From Desulfotignum sp. (lineage in GTDB: Bacteria > Desulfobacterota > Desulfobacteria > Desulfobacterales > Desulfobacteraceae), in assembly GCA_018399285.1 (NCBI GenBank), contig JAGYOW010000018.1:1-54368 (forward strand): 54,368 nt of DNA, written 5' to 3'. The translations under genes and the position numbers were made by a program. Below, in pieces: positions 29,959-39,123 of the stretch. Every line of letters starts with the position of its first letter. The stretch's first letter is position 1. The notes under the pieces were generated by a model, which did no database searches, had not been told where the DNA came from, and was given only the letters and a program-made list of their open reading frames with translations.

Positions 29959-32679
29959 ATGATCAAAAAAAATCTTACTATTAACGGTGTCCCCAGAACC
30001 CTGATCGTCAATGAAGAAGACCGGTTGTCCACCGTGCTCCGGGAAAGCCTGTTTCTCACGGGCGTCAAGGTGGGATGCGGCGAAGGACAGTGCGGTGCCT
30101 GCAATGTGATTCTCAATGACAAGCTGGTACGGTCCTGTGTCACAAAAATGAAACGGGTACCGGATGATGCAGCGATCACGACCATCGAAGGGGTCGGCAC
30201 CCCGGACAACCTGCACCCGCTCCAGGCTTCCTGGATGGTTCACGGCGGTGCCCAGTGCGGATTCTGCTCCCCCGGCTTCATCGTTTCCAGCAAGTCCCTG
30301 CTGGATGAAACCCCGGATCCCTCCCGGGAGGAGGTGAGAGACTGGTTCCAGAAACACAAAAACGCCTGCCGGTGCACCGGTTACAAACCCCTTGTGGATG
30401 CGGTCATGGATGCAGCCAAAGTGATGAACCAGCAGATGACCCCGGAGGAACTGTCCTTCAAACTGCCGGACGACGGGCGGATCTGGGGATCCAAATACCC
30501 CCGGCCCACGGCCCTGGCAAAGGTGACCGGCACCTGTGATTACGGGGCGGACCTGGGCATCAAAATGCCCGCGGAAACCCTGCACATGGCACTGGTCCAG
30601 GCCCAGGTCTCCCATGCCAACATCAAAGGTATCGATACTTCTGAAGCGAAAAAAATGCCCGGTGTCTACAAAGTGGTCACCCACAGGGACGTTCCGGGCA
30701 AAAACCGGATCACCGGCCTGATCACCTTTCCCACCAACAAGGGAGACGGCTGGGACCGGCCGATTCTATGCGATGAAAAGGTGTTCCAGTTCGGGGATGC
30801 CATTGCCATCGTGTGTGCTGATACCCTGAAAAACGCACGGGCTGCGGCGGAAAAAGTGGTGGTGGACCTGGAACCGCTGCCGGAATACATGAGCGCGCCT
30901 GCGGCCATGGCCGATGATGCCATGGAGATTCATCCGGGCACCCCCAATGTCTATTATATCCAGAAAATCCAGAAAGGGGAGGATACCGGCCCCTGTTTCG
31001 ACGCTGCCGATGTAGTGGTGGAAGATGATTTCTATGTCGGCCGGCAGCCCCATATGCCCATTGAACCGGATGTGGGATTTGCCTATCCGGGCGAGGACGG
31101 CCGCCTGACCATCCATTCCAAATCCATCGGCCTGTTCCTGCACCATGCCATGATCGCCCCGGGCATCGGCATTGAACCGGAAAAACTCACCCTGGTCCAG
31201 AACCCTGCCGGCGGCACCTTCGGGTACAAGTTTTCCCCCACCATGGAAGCGCTCCTGGGCGTCGCGGCCCTGGCCACGGGCAAACCAGTGTTCCTGAACT
31301 ATACCTGGTACCAGCAGCAGACCTATACGGGCAAGCGATCCCCGTTTTTCATCAACCTGCGTCTCGCAGCCGACAAGGACGGCACACTCCAGGGCATGGA
31401 AAGCGACTGGACCGTCGACCACGGCCCCTATTCCGAATTCGGGGACCTGCTCACGCTTCGCGGGGCCCAGTTTATCGGGGCCGGATACCATATCCCCCGG
31501 ATCCGGGGGGAAGGCCGGACCGTGTGCACCAACCATTCCTGGGGATCGGCCTTCCGGGCCTATGGCTCCCCCCAGAGCGAATTCGCCTCGGAAGTGCTCA
31601 TGGACATGCTGGCTGAAAAACTGGGTATGGACCCCTTTGACCTGCGGGTGAAAAACGTGTACCGGAAAGGTTCCACCTCTCCCACCGGCTCCGTGCCGGA
31701 AAGCTTGAGTCTGCCGGAAATGTTTGAAAAACTCAAACCCAAATATGAAGCGGCAAAAAAAGCGGCCCAACAGTCCAGCAACGATGCGTTCAAATACGGG
31801 GTGGGGCTGTCCGTGGGGGTTTACGGGTGCGGCCTGGACGGGCCGGACAGCTCCCAGGTCAAGGTCTGTCTGAACCCGGACAACAGCGTGACCGTGTTCA
31901 ATTCCTGGGAAGATCACGGCCAGGGCGCGGACAGCGGATCTTTGGGAACCGCCCATGAAGCCCTGCGGCCGTTAGGGATTTCCCCTGAAAACATCCACCT
32001 GGTCATGAACGATACCTCCCGGGTACCGGACAGCGGCCCTGCCGGCGGCAGCCGGTCCCAGGTGGTCACGGGCCAGGCCATCAAGGCGGCCTGTGAAATG
32101 CTGATGGGTGCGATGCGCAAAAGCGACGGCAGTTTCCGTTCCCATGACGAAATGAAACAGGAAAACATCCCCCTTGAATACACCGGCTCCTGGACGGCCC
32201 CGGCCACCAACTGTGACGAAAACTCCCAGGGCAATCCGTTTGCCGTCTATATGTACGGGGTGTTCATGGCACAGGTCTGCGTGGAGACCGCCACGGGTAA
32301 AACCCGGGTCGAAAAGATGACGGCCGTGGCGGATGTGGGTAAAATCAACAACCGGCTCACCGTGGACGGCCAGATGTACGGCGGACTGGCCCAGGGCATC
32401 GGTCTGGCCCTTTCCGAGGATTTTGAAGACCTCAAAAAACATTCCTCCATGATGGGGGCGGGTTTTCCCTATATCAAGGCCATTCCCGATGACATGGAGC
32501 TGATGTATGTGGAATCTCCCCGGGAACACGGTCCCTTCGGGGCGGCCGGTGTGGGTGAACTGCCGCTGACATCCCCCCATGCCGCGATTATCAACGCCAT
32601 ATACAATGCCTGCAACGTCCGGATCAAACGCCTGCCGGCCACGCCGGACAAAGTACTGGCAGAACTGAAAAAAATGTAA
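29959..32679 (+). CDS. Mop-type aldehyde oxidoreductase (Mo-MCD, 2x[2Fe-2S])
   Basis: 906 aa, nearly collinear with D. gigas aldehyde oxidoreductase (907 aa), which oxidises aldehydes to carboxylic acids with molybdopterin cytosine dinucleotide. FeS cysteines are at the same positions as in that enzyme: 40, 45, 48, 60 and 100, 103, 137, 139. Matching segments include GRIWGSKYPRPTALAKVTGT, GLITFPTNKGDGWDRPILCD, FYVGRQPHMPIEPDV and LAQGIGLALSEDFEDLKKH. The catalytic Glu lies in GAAGVGELPLTSPH at about residue 867. No FAD domain and no signal peptide, as expected. AAGGAG precedes the ATG. Downstream electron-transfer genes probably accept its electrons, and the nucleotidyltransferase fusion at 11595 and the MoeA-like proteins may supply its cofactor. 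Confidence 0.95.
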   Translation: MIKKNLTINGVPRTLIVNEEDRLSTVLRESLFLTGVKVGCGEGQCGACNVILNDKLVRSCVTKMKRVPDDAAITTIEGVGTPDNLHPLQASWMVHGGAQCGFCSPGFIVSSKSLLDETPDPSREEVRDWFQKHKNACRCTGYKPLVDAVMDAAKVMNQQMTPEELSFKLPDDGRIWGSKYPRPTALAKVTGTCDYGADLGIKMPAETLHMALVQAQVSHANIKGIDTSEAKKMPGVYKVVTHRDVPGKNRITGLITFPTNKGDGWDRPILCDEKVFQFGDAIAIVCADTLKNARAAAEKVVVDLEPLPEYMSAPAAMADDAMEIHPGTPNVYYIQKIQKGEDTGPCFDAADVVVEDDFYVGRQPHMPIEPDVGFAYPGEDGRLTIHSKSIGLFLHHAMIAPGIGIEPEKLTLVQNPAGGTFGYKFSPTMEALLGVAALATGKPVFLNYTWYQQQTYTGKRSPFFINLRLAADKDGTLQGMESDWTVDHGPYSEFGDLLTLRGAQFIGAGYHIPRIRGEGRTVCTNHSWGSAFRAYGSPQSEFASEVLMDMLAEKLGMDPFDLRVKNVYRKGSTSPTGSVPESLSLPEMFEKLKPKYEAAKKAAQQSSNDAFKYGVGLSVGVYGCGLDGPDSSQVKVCLNPDNSVTVFNSWEDHGQGADSGSLGTAHEALRPLGISPENIHLVMNDTSRVPDSGPAGGSRSQVVTGQAIKAACEMLMGAMRKSDGSFRSHDEMKQENIPLEYTGSWTAPATNCDENSQGNPFAVYMYGVFMAQVCVETATGKTRVEKMTAVADVGKINNRLTVDGQMYGGLAQGIGLALSEDFEDLKKHSSMMGAGFPYIKAIPDDMELMYVESPREHGPFGAAGVGELPLTSPHAAIINAIYNACNVRIKRLPATPDKVLAELKKM

Positions 32680-32693
32680 TTCTCAACCGGCCC

Positions 32694-32730
32694 GGGGAGG
32701 CGGAACCGAACGTCCGGTTCCGCCCTCCCC
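32694..32730 (+). repeat. Perfect hairpin between aldehyde oxidoreductase and dicluster gene
   Basis: GGGGAGGCGGAACCG, a 6-base loop, then CGGTTCCGCC and CTCCCC pair almost perfectly. No T-run follows (AGCCATCC). It could act as a transcript-stabilising or attenuating stem between aor and the next gene 21 bases on. Confidence 0.6.
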
Positions 32731-32750
32731 AGCCATCCTGAGTGGCCCCC

Positions 32751-35300
32751 ATGGAAAAAGCCCGTCTCACCGAATTTAGAAGAAAATGCATCCAGGAGGA
32801 AACCGGCGTTCTGTTCCGCGGCCTGCCCGTTTCACCTGGATGTCAAGGCATTTCTGGGGCACATGCGGAACAGACATGGACCGGGCGTTCAAGGTGATTG
32901 AAAACGCCCCTGCCGGTGCCGGGCATTCTTGCCCGGATCTGCGACCATCCCTGTGAAGCCCATTGCATCCGCAACCACCTGATGCACCCGTGGCCATCGG
33001 CCACCTGGAACGGATCTGTGCCGCCGACCGGACAAGGCGGAAAAAACGGTTCCTCCGGCCGCCAAGGCCGGACCGTGGGTATCTGGGGCAGCGGCTTGAG
33101 CAGCCTGACCACTGCCTGGGACCCGTCTCAAAGGCTATGCCGTGACCGTGTTCGACCGGACCGATGCGCTGGGCGGAAACCTGCGGGAGATTTCCAGTGC
33201 CGTCCTGCCCCCGGATATCCTGGCACAGGAAATCAGGTTCTGGAACCGTTCGGGGTTGAATTCAGGATTGCGGATTCACCGGATGCCGCATTCCTCCCGG
33301 ACAGACCTGTCCTTCGGATGCCCGTGTATATCGGGAGGATTCCTGGGGACCCCTTTACCGGGTTTGACCGGGATGATACCGGGCGGCCTCTGGTGGATGG
33401 ATTTTCCGGCGGCACCTCACATCCCCGGATCTGCCGGCGGATTTCGGAAACCGACTTCTTTGGACACCCGGTCTCATCCGGTGGCGTTGCGGCCCAGGGC
33501 CGGAAAGCCGCCACCTCCATGGACCGGTTGCTGTCAAAGGTATCGCCGACGGCCGGCCGGGAACGGGAAGGAGCGATCTCCACAAGGCTGTCCACCGACA
33601 TCAGCGGGGTGACACCCCGCCCCCGGCTGGATCTTGTCGGAGATCCCGGCACCGGTGCCGTGACCTGTGACCGGGATCTGGCGGCCCGGGAGGCGGACCG
33701 CTGCATCCAGTGTGATTGTTCCCGGTGTCTGCGTGTGTGCACCTACCTGACCGAGTTCAAGGGATATCCCCGCCGATACGCCCGGGAAATCTACAACAAT
33801 GCCGCCATTGTCAAGGGTGAAAAAAAAGCCAACCTGCTGATCAATTCATGCAGCCTGTGCCGGTTATGCGAAACCGTGTGCCCCAATGAATTTTCTATGG
33901 CAGACCTGTGCCTGGAAGCACGGCAGGAGATGGTCCAGTCGGACCGGATGCCGGTATCCGCCCATGATTTCGCGCTCCAGGAAATGGCCCATGCCGCAGG
34001 GGACGCCTGTTTTTTTGCCCGCCATGCCCCGGGAAGCGGCCGGTCAGATCAGATCTTTTTTCCCGGGTGCCAGCTGTTGGGATCGGCCCCGGACCAGGCA
34101 ACCCGGGTGTATGAATTTCTTCTGACAAACCTGCCCGGCCGTACCGGGTTTGTTACAGGCTGCTGCGGGGCTCCGGCCCGGTGGGCCGGACGGCCGGCCC
34201 TGGAAACGGACACCCTGGCGCGGTTCACTTCCTTTTGGGAAGATGCGGGCAGGCCAACGATCATCACTGCATGCAGTGCCTGCACCTGGACGCTCTCCCG
34301 GCACCTGCCTGACGCCGATATTGTTTCACTGTACAAAACACTGCTGGACCTGAAGGATTGCCTGCCGGCGGTTCCCCGCAACACCGCTCCGAACCCGGTG
34401 AACATCATCGATCCCTGCACGGCAAGGGAAGACCACGCGGTCCAGGACGCGGTCCGGAGCCTGGCCCGGTCCGCCGGTGTGATCATCCAGGAACTGCCCG
34501 CTGCCGGTGCCCTGACCGAATGCTGCGGTTTCGGGGGCCTGGTTTTCAATGCCAATCCAACACTCACTCAGAAGATCAACCAGCAGCGGGCCGGCCAGAG
34601 CGACCAGGATTTTCTGGCCTACTGCGCCATGTGCCGGGACCGGCTGGCCAGGGTCGGCAAAAAGACCGCCCACCTCCTGGACCTGTTCTGGCCCCAGACC
34701 GATCATCCGGAACAGCGAAAGGACCCGGGATTTTCCGGCCGGCATGACAACCTGGCACAGGTCAAACACCGCATGCTGGCGGAACTCTGGCAGGAACTCC
34801 CAACCCCGCACCTGCCGGAAGGTCCGGTCGTGCCGGTCCGTTACAATCCCGGGATGAAGCAGATCCTGGAAGATCATTTCATCCTGGAATCTGACATAGA
34901 GCAGGTGTTGTCTCATATCGGCACTGGCACACCCCCTTTTTACAACCCAGACACCCGGACATACATTTCTTTTTTCCGGCCGGGCCGGGTCTGTTTCTGG
35001 GTGGCGTTTCGAAAACATGAAACAGGGATTGAAATCGTCAATGCCTGGAGTCACCGGATGCAGGTGATCCCCAACACCCTGTTCGTTCCGGGAACCCCGA
35101 CAGAACCCCACAACGAAACCATTGTGTGCCGGTCCTGTGACAACGGGGAGCTGGGATTTTTCAAAAACCATGTAGAATACCTGGGAAGCCGGTTCGATGT
35201 GGTCCTGCCACAGTGCAAAAACTGCGGTATGATCTATATCTCACCAGACATCGCCCGGGGAAGGATGGCGGAAGTTGAAAAAATTCTTGAAGACAAATAG
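32751..35300 (+). pseudogene. Pyridine nucleotide-disulfide oxidoreductase / FeS dicluster protein with C-terminal redox domain; N-terminus frameshifted
   Basis: Likely electron carrier for the aldehyde oxidoreductase. Text begins MEKARLTEFRRKCIQEE; across shifted frames: PAFCSAACPFHLDVKAFLGH, ILARICDHPCEAHC, VGIWGSGLSSLTTAWD (NAD(P)/FAD fold), VTVFDRTDALGGNL. Between ~32800 and 33500 about ten indels occur. From ~33500 one frame is clean: CIQCDCSRCLRVC and CSLCRLCETVCPN clusters, two heterodisulfide-reductase-like CCG domains (GCCGAPAR, ECCGFGG), then MKQILEDHFILESDIEQVL and a zinc-ribbon-like CRSCDNG...CKNCGMIY tail. The last part resembles the DVU_1557 family protein, elsewhere encoded separately as I recall. 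If the indels are errors this is an ~850 aa fusion. Confidence 0.7.
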
Positions 35301-36120
35301 CCCTGACAGCCCGAATCAAAAATCGAAACCATGCGGGACATACGATACCGGTCAGGTGCCGTTCATGTTCAGGCAGCCGGCATTGACCCGGGTCACCGGC
35401 CATACCCTCCGCCCGGGCGGCCTGATCCTCACCCAGCGTGCCGTGGATTTCTGCGGATTCGATCCGGGCGACCTGATTCTGGACGCCGGTGCCGGCTATG
35501 GCACCACCGCAAGATATCTGTCTGACTTATACGGCCTTCAGGTAGTGGGAACGGACCTGGATGTGAACAAGACCATTGACCGGGCAAACGATGGGCGGGA
35601 AAAAAGTGTCCTGGCAAACGGGCACATCGCCAAGGGCACAAAGACTTTTGACTTTGTACAGTCGCGGATCCCGGCGTTTCCGTTCAAATCCGACCGGTTT
35701 GACGGCATCTTCTGTGAGTGTGTGCTGTCCCTGATTCCGGACAAGCAGGCCTGTCTGGCAGAATTTTTCCGGATGCTCAAACCCAATGGACAGCTGGTGC
35801 TGACCGACCTGTTCATTCCGGAAAAATACCGGTACCAGGGTCTTCCGGCCGATCCGCCCCTGTCCTGTCTGGACGGGGCCTTGAGCATCGTGGACCTGAT
35901 CACCGCCGTGGAGGCGGCCGGATTCACCATCACCCTGATGGAAGGACATACCCGGTTTCTCAAACAGCTGGCCGGGCAGATCGTGTTTGAACACGGCAGC
36001 CTGGACAACTTCTGGAAACACCTGTCCGGATCAGGCGGTGACAGCCAGGCAGCCCTGGCCTGCCGCACCGGCACCCTGAAACCCGGATACGGATTGTTTA
36101 TCGCGTCTAAGTATGAGTAA
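35275..36120 (+). CDS. Class I SAM-dependent methyltransferase (DVU_1556-like)
   Basis: 281 aa from TTG 35275, overlapping the previous gene by 26 bases; ATG 35365 is an alternative start that loses little of the core. SAM-binding motif I is ILDAGAGYGTTARYL, motif II region VVGTDLDVN, and DGIFCECVLSLIPDKQACLAEFFRMLKPNGQLVLTD gives motifs post-I to III. Substrate unknown. From memory, a methyltransferase of this type accompanies the aldehyde oxidoreductase cluster in Desulfovibrio (DVU_1556). It runs tail-to-tail into the minus-strand DUF364 gene with a 14-base overlap. Confidence 0.8.
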   Translation: MKKFLKTNSPDSPNQKSKPCGTYDTGQVPFMFRQPALTRVTGHTLRPGGLILTQRAVDFCGFDPGDLILDAGAGYGTTARYLSDLYGLQVVGTDLDVNKTIDRANDGREKSVLANGHIAKGTKTFDFVQSRIPAFPFKSDRFDGIFCECVLSLIPDKQACLAEFFRMLKPNGQLVLTDLFIPEKYRYQGLPADPPLSCLDGALSIVDLITAVEAAGFTITLMEGHTRFLKQLAGQIVFEHGSLDNFWKHLSGSGGDSQAALACRTGTLKPGYGLFIASKYE

Positions 36121-36925
36121 TGCCGCCGGATTCGTTGACCAGGGTGTACTTGCGGCCGTACTCAATGAACTGCGGGGTGCCGCCGCCTTCCAGGATGGTA
36201 CGGCGGGCCCCGGACAGGTCCGTGATTTTCGTGGCGGCCACGGCATGGACCCCCCGCCGGAACGCCGGCTGGGGCAGCCATCCGGCGGACGGTCCTACTA
36301 CCCCGATGAACCGGGCGGATTTAGCCGCATCCAGGGCCGCGTCAAACCCGCCCACGGCAGCGGAAGACCCGGTGATGATCACGATGTCGGCATCTTTGAG
36401 GACGTTGACATCCCGGGTGATGACAGGGCCTGCAGCCATGGCCCCGATCTTGAGATCCGGGTTGTCATCCACCACCACCAGGGAATCCGACTGTTTTTTC
36501 AGAAACGGCATGAACGGGCCGATATGGCCGACCATTCCCACTTTGTTGGATTCATCGGGATGAAACGGCAGCAGATCCAGAAAATCCGTTTCTGAAAACC
36601 GGTACTGGTCCGGATCCTGCGCCATGATGGTATGGGACAGGGCATTGACCGCCGCCACGCCTACGCTTCGTTCCAGGGGATGGCCGGCACGCATCAGCGG
36701 ACACAATTCCAGAACCGGTTTTTCCGACAGGGCCCCGGCCCCTGAATAATGGGCACAGGACCCGCTGTCGGACCGGGGGGTGAAGCACACCCCCATGATG
36801 CCGTTGTCCAATTCCACAAAGGTATATCCCAGAGATATCGCCACCATCCGGACTTCTGGAATGACGTCCAGATGGGTTGACCGGCTGGTCACTTCCTCAA
36901 TGATCTCTTCCTGCAAGGTTGTCAT
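36107..36925 (-). CDS. DUF4213/DUF364 family protein (putative metal-chelation fold)
   Basis: 272 aa from ATG 36925, which has AAGGA 8 bases upstream; an in-frame GTG/ATG at 36961 lacks one. Sequence marks: VRMVAISLGYTFVELD and GVAAVNALSHTIM in the N-terminal DUF4213 part; VGMVGHIGPFMPFLKK, LVVVDDNP, DADIVIITGSSAAVGGFDAAL and GVVGPSAGWLPQPAFRRGVH in the DUF364 part. The family is annotated as possibly binding metals, without biochemical proof. It is the last gene of a minus-strand operon with MoeA-like, FmdE-like and molybdoenzyme genes, which suggests a role in Mo/W handling. Confidence 0.78.
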   Translation of the reverse strand: MTTLQEEIIEEVTSRSTHLDVIPEVRMVAISLGYTFVELDNGIMGVCFTPRSDSGSCAHYSGAGALSEKPVLELCPLMRAGHPLERSVGVAAVNALSHTIMAQDPDQYRFSETDFLDLLPFHPDESNKVGMVGHIGPFMPFLKKQSDSLVVVDDNPDLKIGAMAAGPVITRDVNVLKDADIVIITGSSAAVGGFDAALDAAKSARFIGVVGPSAGWLPQPAFRRGVHAVAATKITDLSGARRTILEGGGTPQFIEYGRKYTLVNESGGITHT

Positions 36926-36990
36926 ATCGATATTTTTCCTTCTATAATGTTCAGGTCTCATTCAATCGTTAATGGATGTGGCATGGATCA

Positions 36991-38046
36991 TCATCCCGGT
37001 TTTCCAAACGAACAGGCCGGAAACCGGCAGGTGTTGCAGTTCAGACAGAGCCCGCCATGGCCCAGCCGTGCCAGATCCCTGGCCCCGGGTGTTTCACCGG
37101 CCATCACCCGGGGCAGGATCAAATCAAAAATAGTGGTCCGGTGATACAGGCCGCAGGCCGGCAGCCCCATAATGGTGGTCCGGCCGTGATATCCCAGCAG
37201 AAACATGGCCCCCGGCAGCACCGCGGACGAGTAATGAATCTGCTCAAATCCCGAATCCTCGATGGCTTCTTTGGTGACATCATCCGGGTCCACGGACATG
37301 CCGCCGGTGGTGATGATCAGGTCCGTGTCCTTTTCCAGGAATTCCTGGATCTGCCGGGAGATCCGGTCCTGATTGTCCGGCAGAATCACGCTTTCCTCGA
37401 GGGTCCCGCCCAGCCGGGTGACCTTTTCTTTGACAATGGCCTGGAACCGGTCCTGGATCAACCCTTTATAAACCTCATCACCGGTAATGATCAAGCGGAT
37501 TTTCAACGGCAGGAACAGGGTCACACTGAAAACGGGAAAGTGTTCCTTTGCCAGTGCAACCGCCTGGTCCAGATCAGCTCGAAGGATTACCAGAGGGATG
37601 GCCCGGGTTGCAGCCAGGCTCTGGTTTTTTGTGACAGGCGTGTGGGTATGAATGGATGCACACATCACATCCGGGAGCATGTTGAATGCTTCCAGGGCAA
37701 ACACATTCACTTTGAAGAGTCCGGAATAAGCAGCCCGCAACTCCAGTTTGCCTTCCGAAGGGATGCCTGAAAACGTGACCCCCGGGCCGGCCAGTGCGGA
37801 CGCCAATTCCATGACCGCATCATCTTCATGGATCTGACCGGTTTTCAGGTCCAAAACATACAGGTTGTTTTTCCCCATCTGCATCAGGCGGCACAAGTCA
37901 CCGGAAGTGATTTCATGGCCTTTTTTAAAGGCCGGGCCTTTGAATTTTCCGGGGATGACCTGCGTCATATCATGGGTTACAGCCGTCCCCACGGCCTGAT
38001 CCACCGGGATGGTTTTAAATGACCATGCGGTGTAATTTTTTTTCAT
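36991..38046 (-). CDS. MoeA/MogA-like molybdopterin-binding protein with cysteine-rich tail
   Basis: 351 aa. The MoCF-binding domain shows KIRLIITGDEVYKG and DLIITTGGMSVDPDD, the sites that hold molybdopterin in MogA/MoeA. The N-terminal part (AVGTAVTHDMTQVIPGKFKG, GHEITSGDLCRL) resembles MoeA domain III. The ~24-residue tail LGHGGLCLNCNTCRFPACSFG holds four cysteines and could bind zinc or an FeS cluster. It differs from canonical MoeA, so a dedicated function for one enzyme is likely. A broken paralogue lies at 14216-15230. Its start overlaps the fmdE-like gene by 32 bases. Confidence 0.82.
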   Translation of the reverse strand: MKKNYTAWSFKTIPVDQAVGTAVTHDMTQVIPGKFKGPAFKKGHEITSGDLCRLMQMGKNNLYVLDLKTGQIHEDDAVMELASALAGPGVTFSGIPSEGKLELRAAYSGLFKVNVFALEAFNMLPDVMCASIHTHTPVTKNQSLAATRAIPLVILRADLDQAVALAKEHFPVFSVTLFLPLKIRLIITGDEVYKGLIQDRFQAIVKEKVTRLGGTLEESVILPDNQDRISRQIQEFLEKDTDLIITTGGMSVDPDDVTKEAIEDSGFEQIHYSSAVLPGAMFLLGYHGRTTIMGLPACGLYHRTTIFDLILPRVMAGETPGARDLARLGHGGLCLNCNTCRFPACSFGKPG

Positions 38047-38650
38047 TTTCTTTTTTTTCCTGTTCTTTTACGGGTGTGAAATAGGTTCCCAGAGCACAGG
38101 GCCGGCACAGGATTCGGTTGTTTTTCATGACTTCGCGCCTGTCCCGCACCACCTGGCCGCATTTTTGACAGACCGCCTTGAATTTTGTGGGGCCGGGCAT
38201 GTCGCAGGCCTCCACATTCACTTTGACTGCCTGAATGTGGAACAGGTCTTCACATGTCATGGTTTTATAGGCTTCCAGCTGCTGCCGGTGCCGGTCCCGG
38301 ATTTGGGGGGCTTTGGATGCGGCAAGGGTTCTGGCGCTTTCCCTGGATACAATGCGGACCGCTTTTCCGGTTTCCAGGTTCACAAACGTTGCCGCCATAA
38401 TGCCGTGATCCACAAACTTCAAGGACCGCCGTCCCAGCCGGGCACCGGTCACCGTGGAAATGGCGTCGGCTGCGCACCGGTCCATTTCCACGTATACGAT
38501 CAGTTTTTTGATCTGGGATCTTTCCCGGGGATTGTCCAGTCCGATACGCCGGCAGCCTTCCATGGCCATGCGCACGCCCACCACCTGCCCGGAGCACAGA
38601 TGCCCGTGGGCTTTGGCTGATTCCTGAAGCAGCACTTCAAATGTTTCCAT
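38015..38650 (-). CDS. FmdE-family protein (formylmethanofuran dehydrogenase subunit E-like)
   Basis: 211 aa. FmdE hallmark AHGHLCSGQVVGVRMAMEG near residues 14-32, then VEMDRCAADAISTVTGARLG with conserved cysteines, and a C-terminal zinc-binding pair CQKCGQ...CRPC around residues 160-182. In methanogens FmdE accompanies the Mo/W formylmethanofuran dehydrogenase; bacterial homologues occur beside molybdoenzymes, with unclear function. A role in metal or cofactor delivery to the neighbouring oxidoreductase is inferred. No methanofuran enzyme is present here. Confidence 0.85.
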   Translation of the reverse strand: METFEVLLQESAKAHGHLCSGQVVGVRMAMEGCRRIGLDNPRERSQIKKLIVYVEMDRCAADAISTVTGARLGRRSLKFVDHGIMAATFVNLETGKAVRIVSRESARTLAASKAPQIRDRHRQQLEAYKTMTCEDLFHIQAVKVNVEACDMPGPTKFKAVCQKCGQVVRDRREVMKNNRILCRPCALGTYFTPVKEQEKKENEKKLHRMVI

Positions 38651-38752
38651 AACCGCCTTCCTGTTTCAACACTGAAATATCCACCATTTATCTATCTTAT
38701 AACAACATCACCACTTATGGTAACCTCACTATAACAATAGCCAAAAAAATTT

Positions 38753-39109
38753 TTATGAGGTTTGGTTATTCCGGATCTGAAAAATGGACTGGAAAATGCC
38801 GTCATCCGCATGAATACAGTCCTTTTTCAGTTTCCGGTATTTCTCCAGCAGATCCACTCCTTCCCTTGTCAGCCGGGTGCCTGTTTTTCTGTCTGTATCC
38901 ACCACAGAGCGGCCCCAGTTTTTTTCCGTGGCTTTGATTTTGCTCCACACGGTTTTATAGGCCATATTCAACTCCCGGGCCGTCTGATTGATGGAGCCGG
39001 TGTGCTGAAGGGATTCAAAGATCGCCATCCGGCCGGATCCCATGATGATCTTTCCGTCATCGTTGAGCAGCAGCTGGCTGGTTCGCAGTTTCATTTGAAT
39101 CCCTCCCAT
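38753..39109 (-). CDS. ModE N-terminal-type winged-helix regulator
   Basis: 118 aa, or 113 from the inner ATG at 39094. HTH text SGRMAIFESLQHTGSINQTA and RELNMAYKTVWSKIKATEK matches the ModE DNA-binding domain, as does TGTRLTREGVDLLEKYRKLK. The molybdate-binding domains are lacking, as in the protein at 7227. It lies 15 bases downstream of the molybdopterin oxidoreductase, in its operon, and may act on the ModE-like palindromes in this window. Confidence 0.82.
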   Translation of the reverse strand: MGGIQMKLRTSQLLLNDDGKIIMGSGRMAIFESLQHTGSINQTARELNMAYKTVWSKIKATEKNWGRSVVDTDRKTGTRLTREGVDLLEKYRKLKKDCIHADDGIFQSIFQIRNNQTS

Positions 39110-39123
39110 AAAAATGCCTCCCG

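Noticed and set aside
30766..31956. 396-codon open frame on the minus strand antisense to the aldehyde oxidoreductase
   Set aside because: It lies wholly within a well-recognised enzyme gene, shows no family motif and reflects the codon bias of the sense strand. The same holds for other long antisense frames such as 27047-27910, 40306-41250, 46735-47835, 48954-50279 and 51225-52280.
38713..38736. Weak ModE-like site upstream of the FmdE-like gene (minus strand TGTTATAG, 8 bases, CCATAAGT)
   Set aside because: Spacing fits but five of sixteen arm positions differ from the perfect site; not strong enough to annotate without a matrix score.
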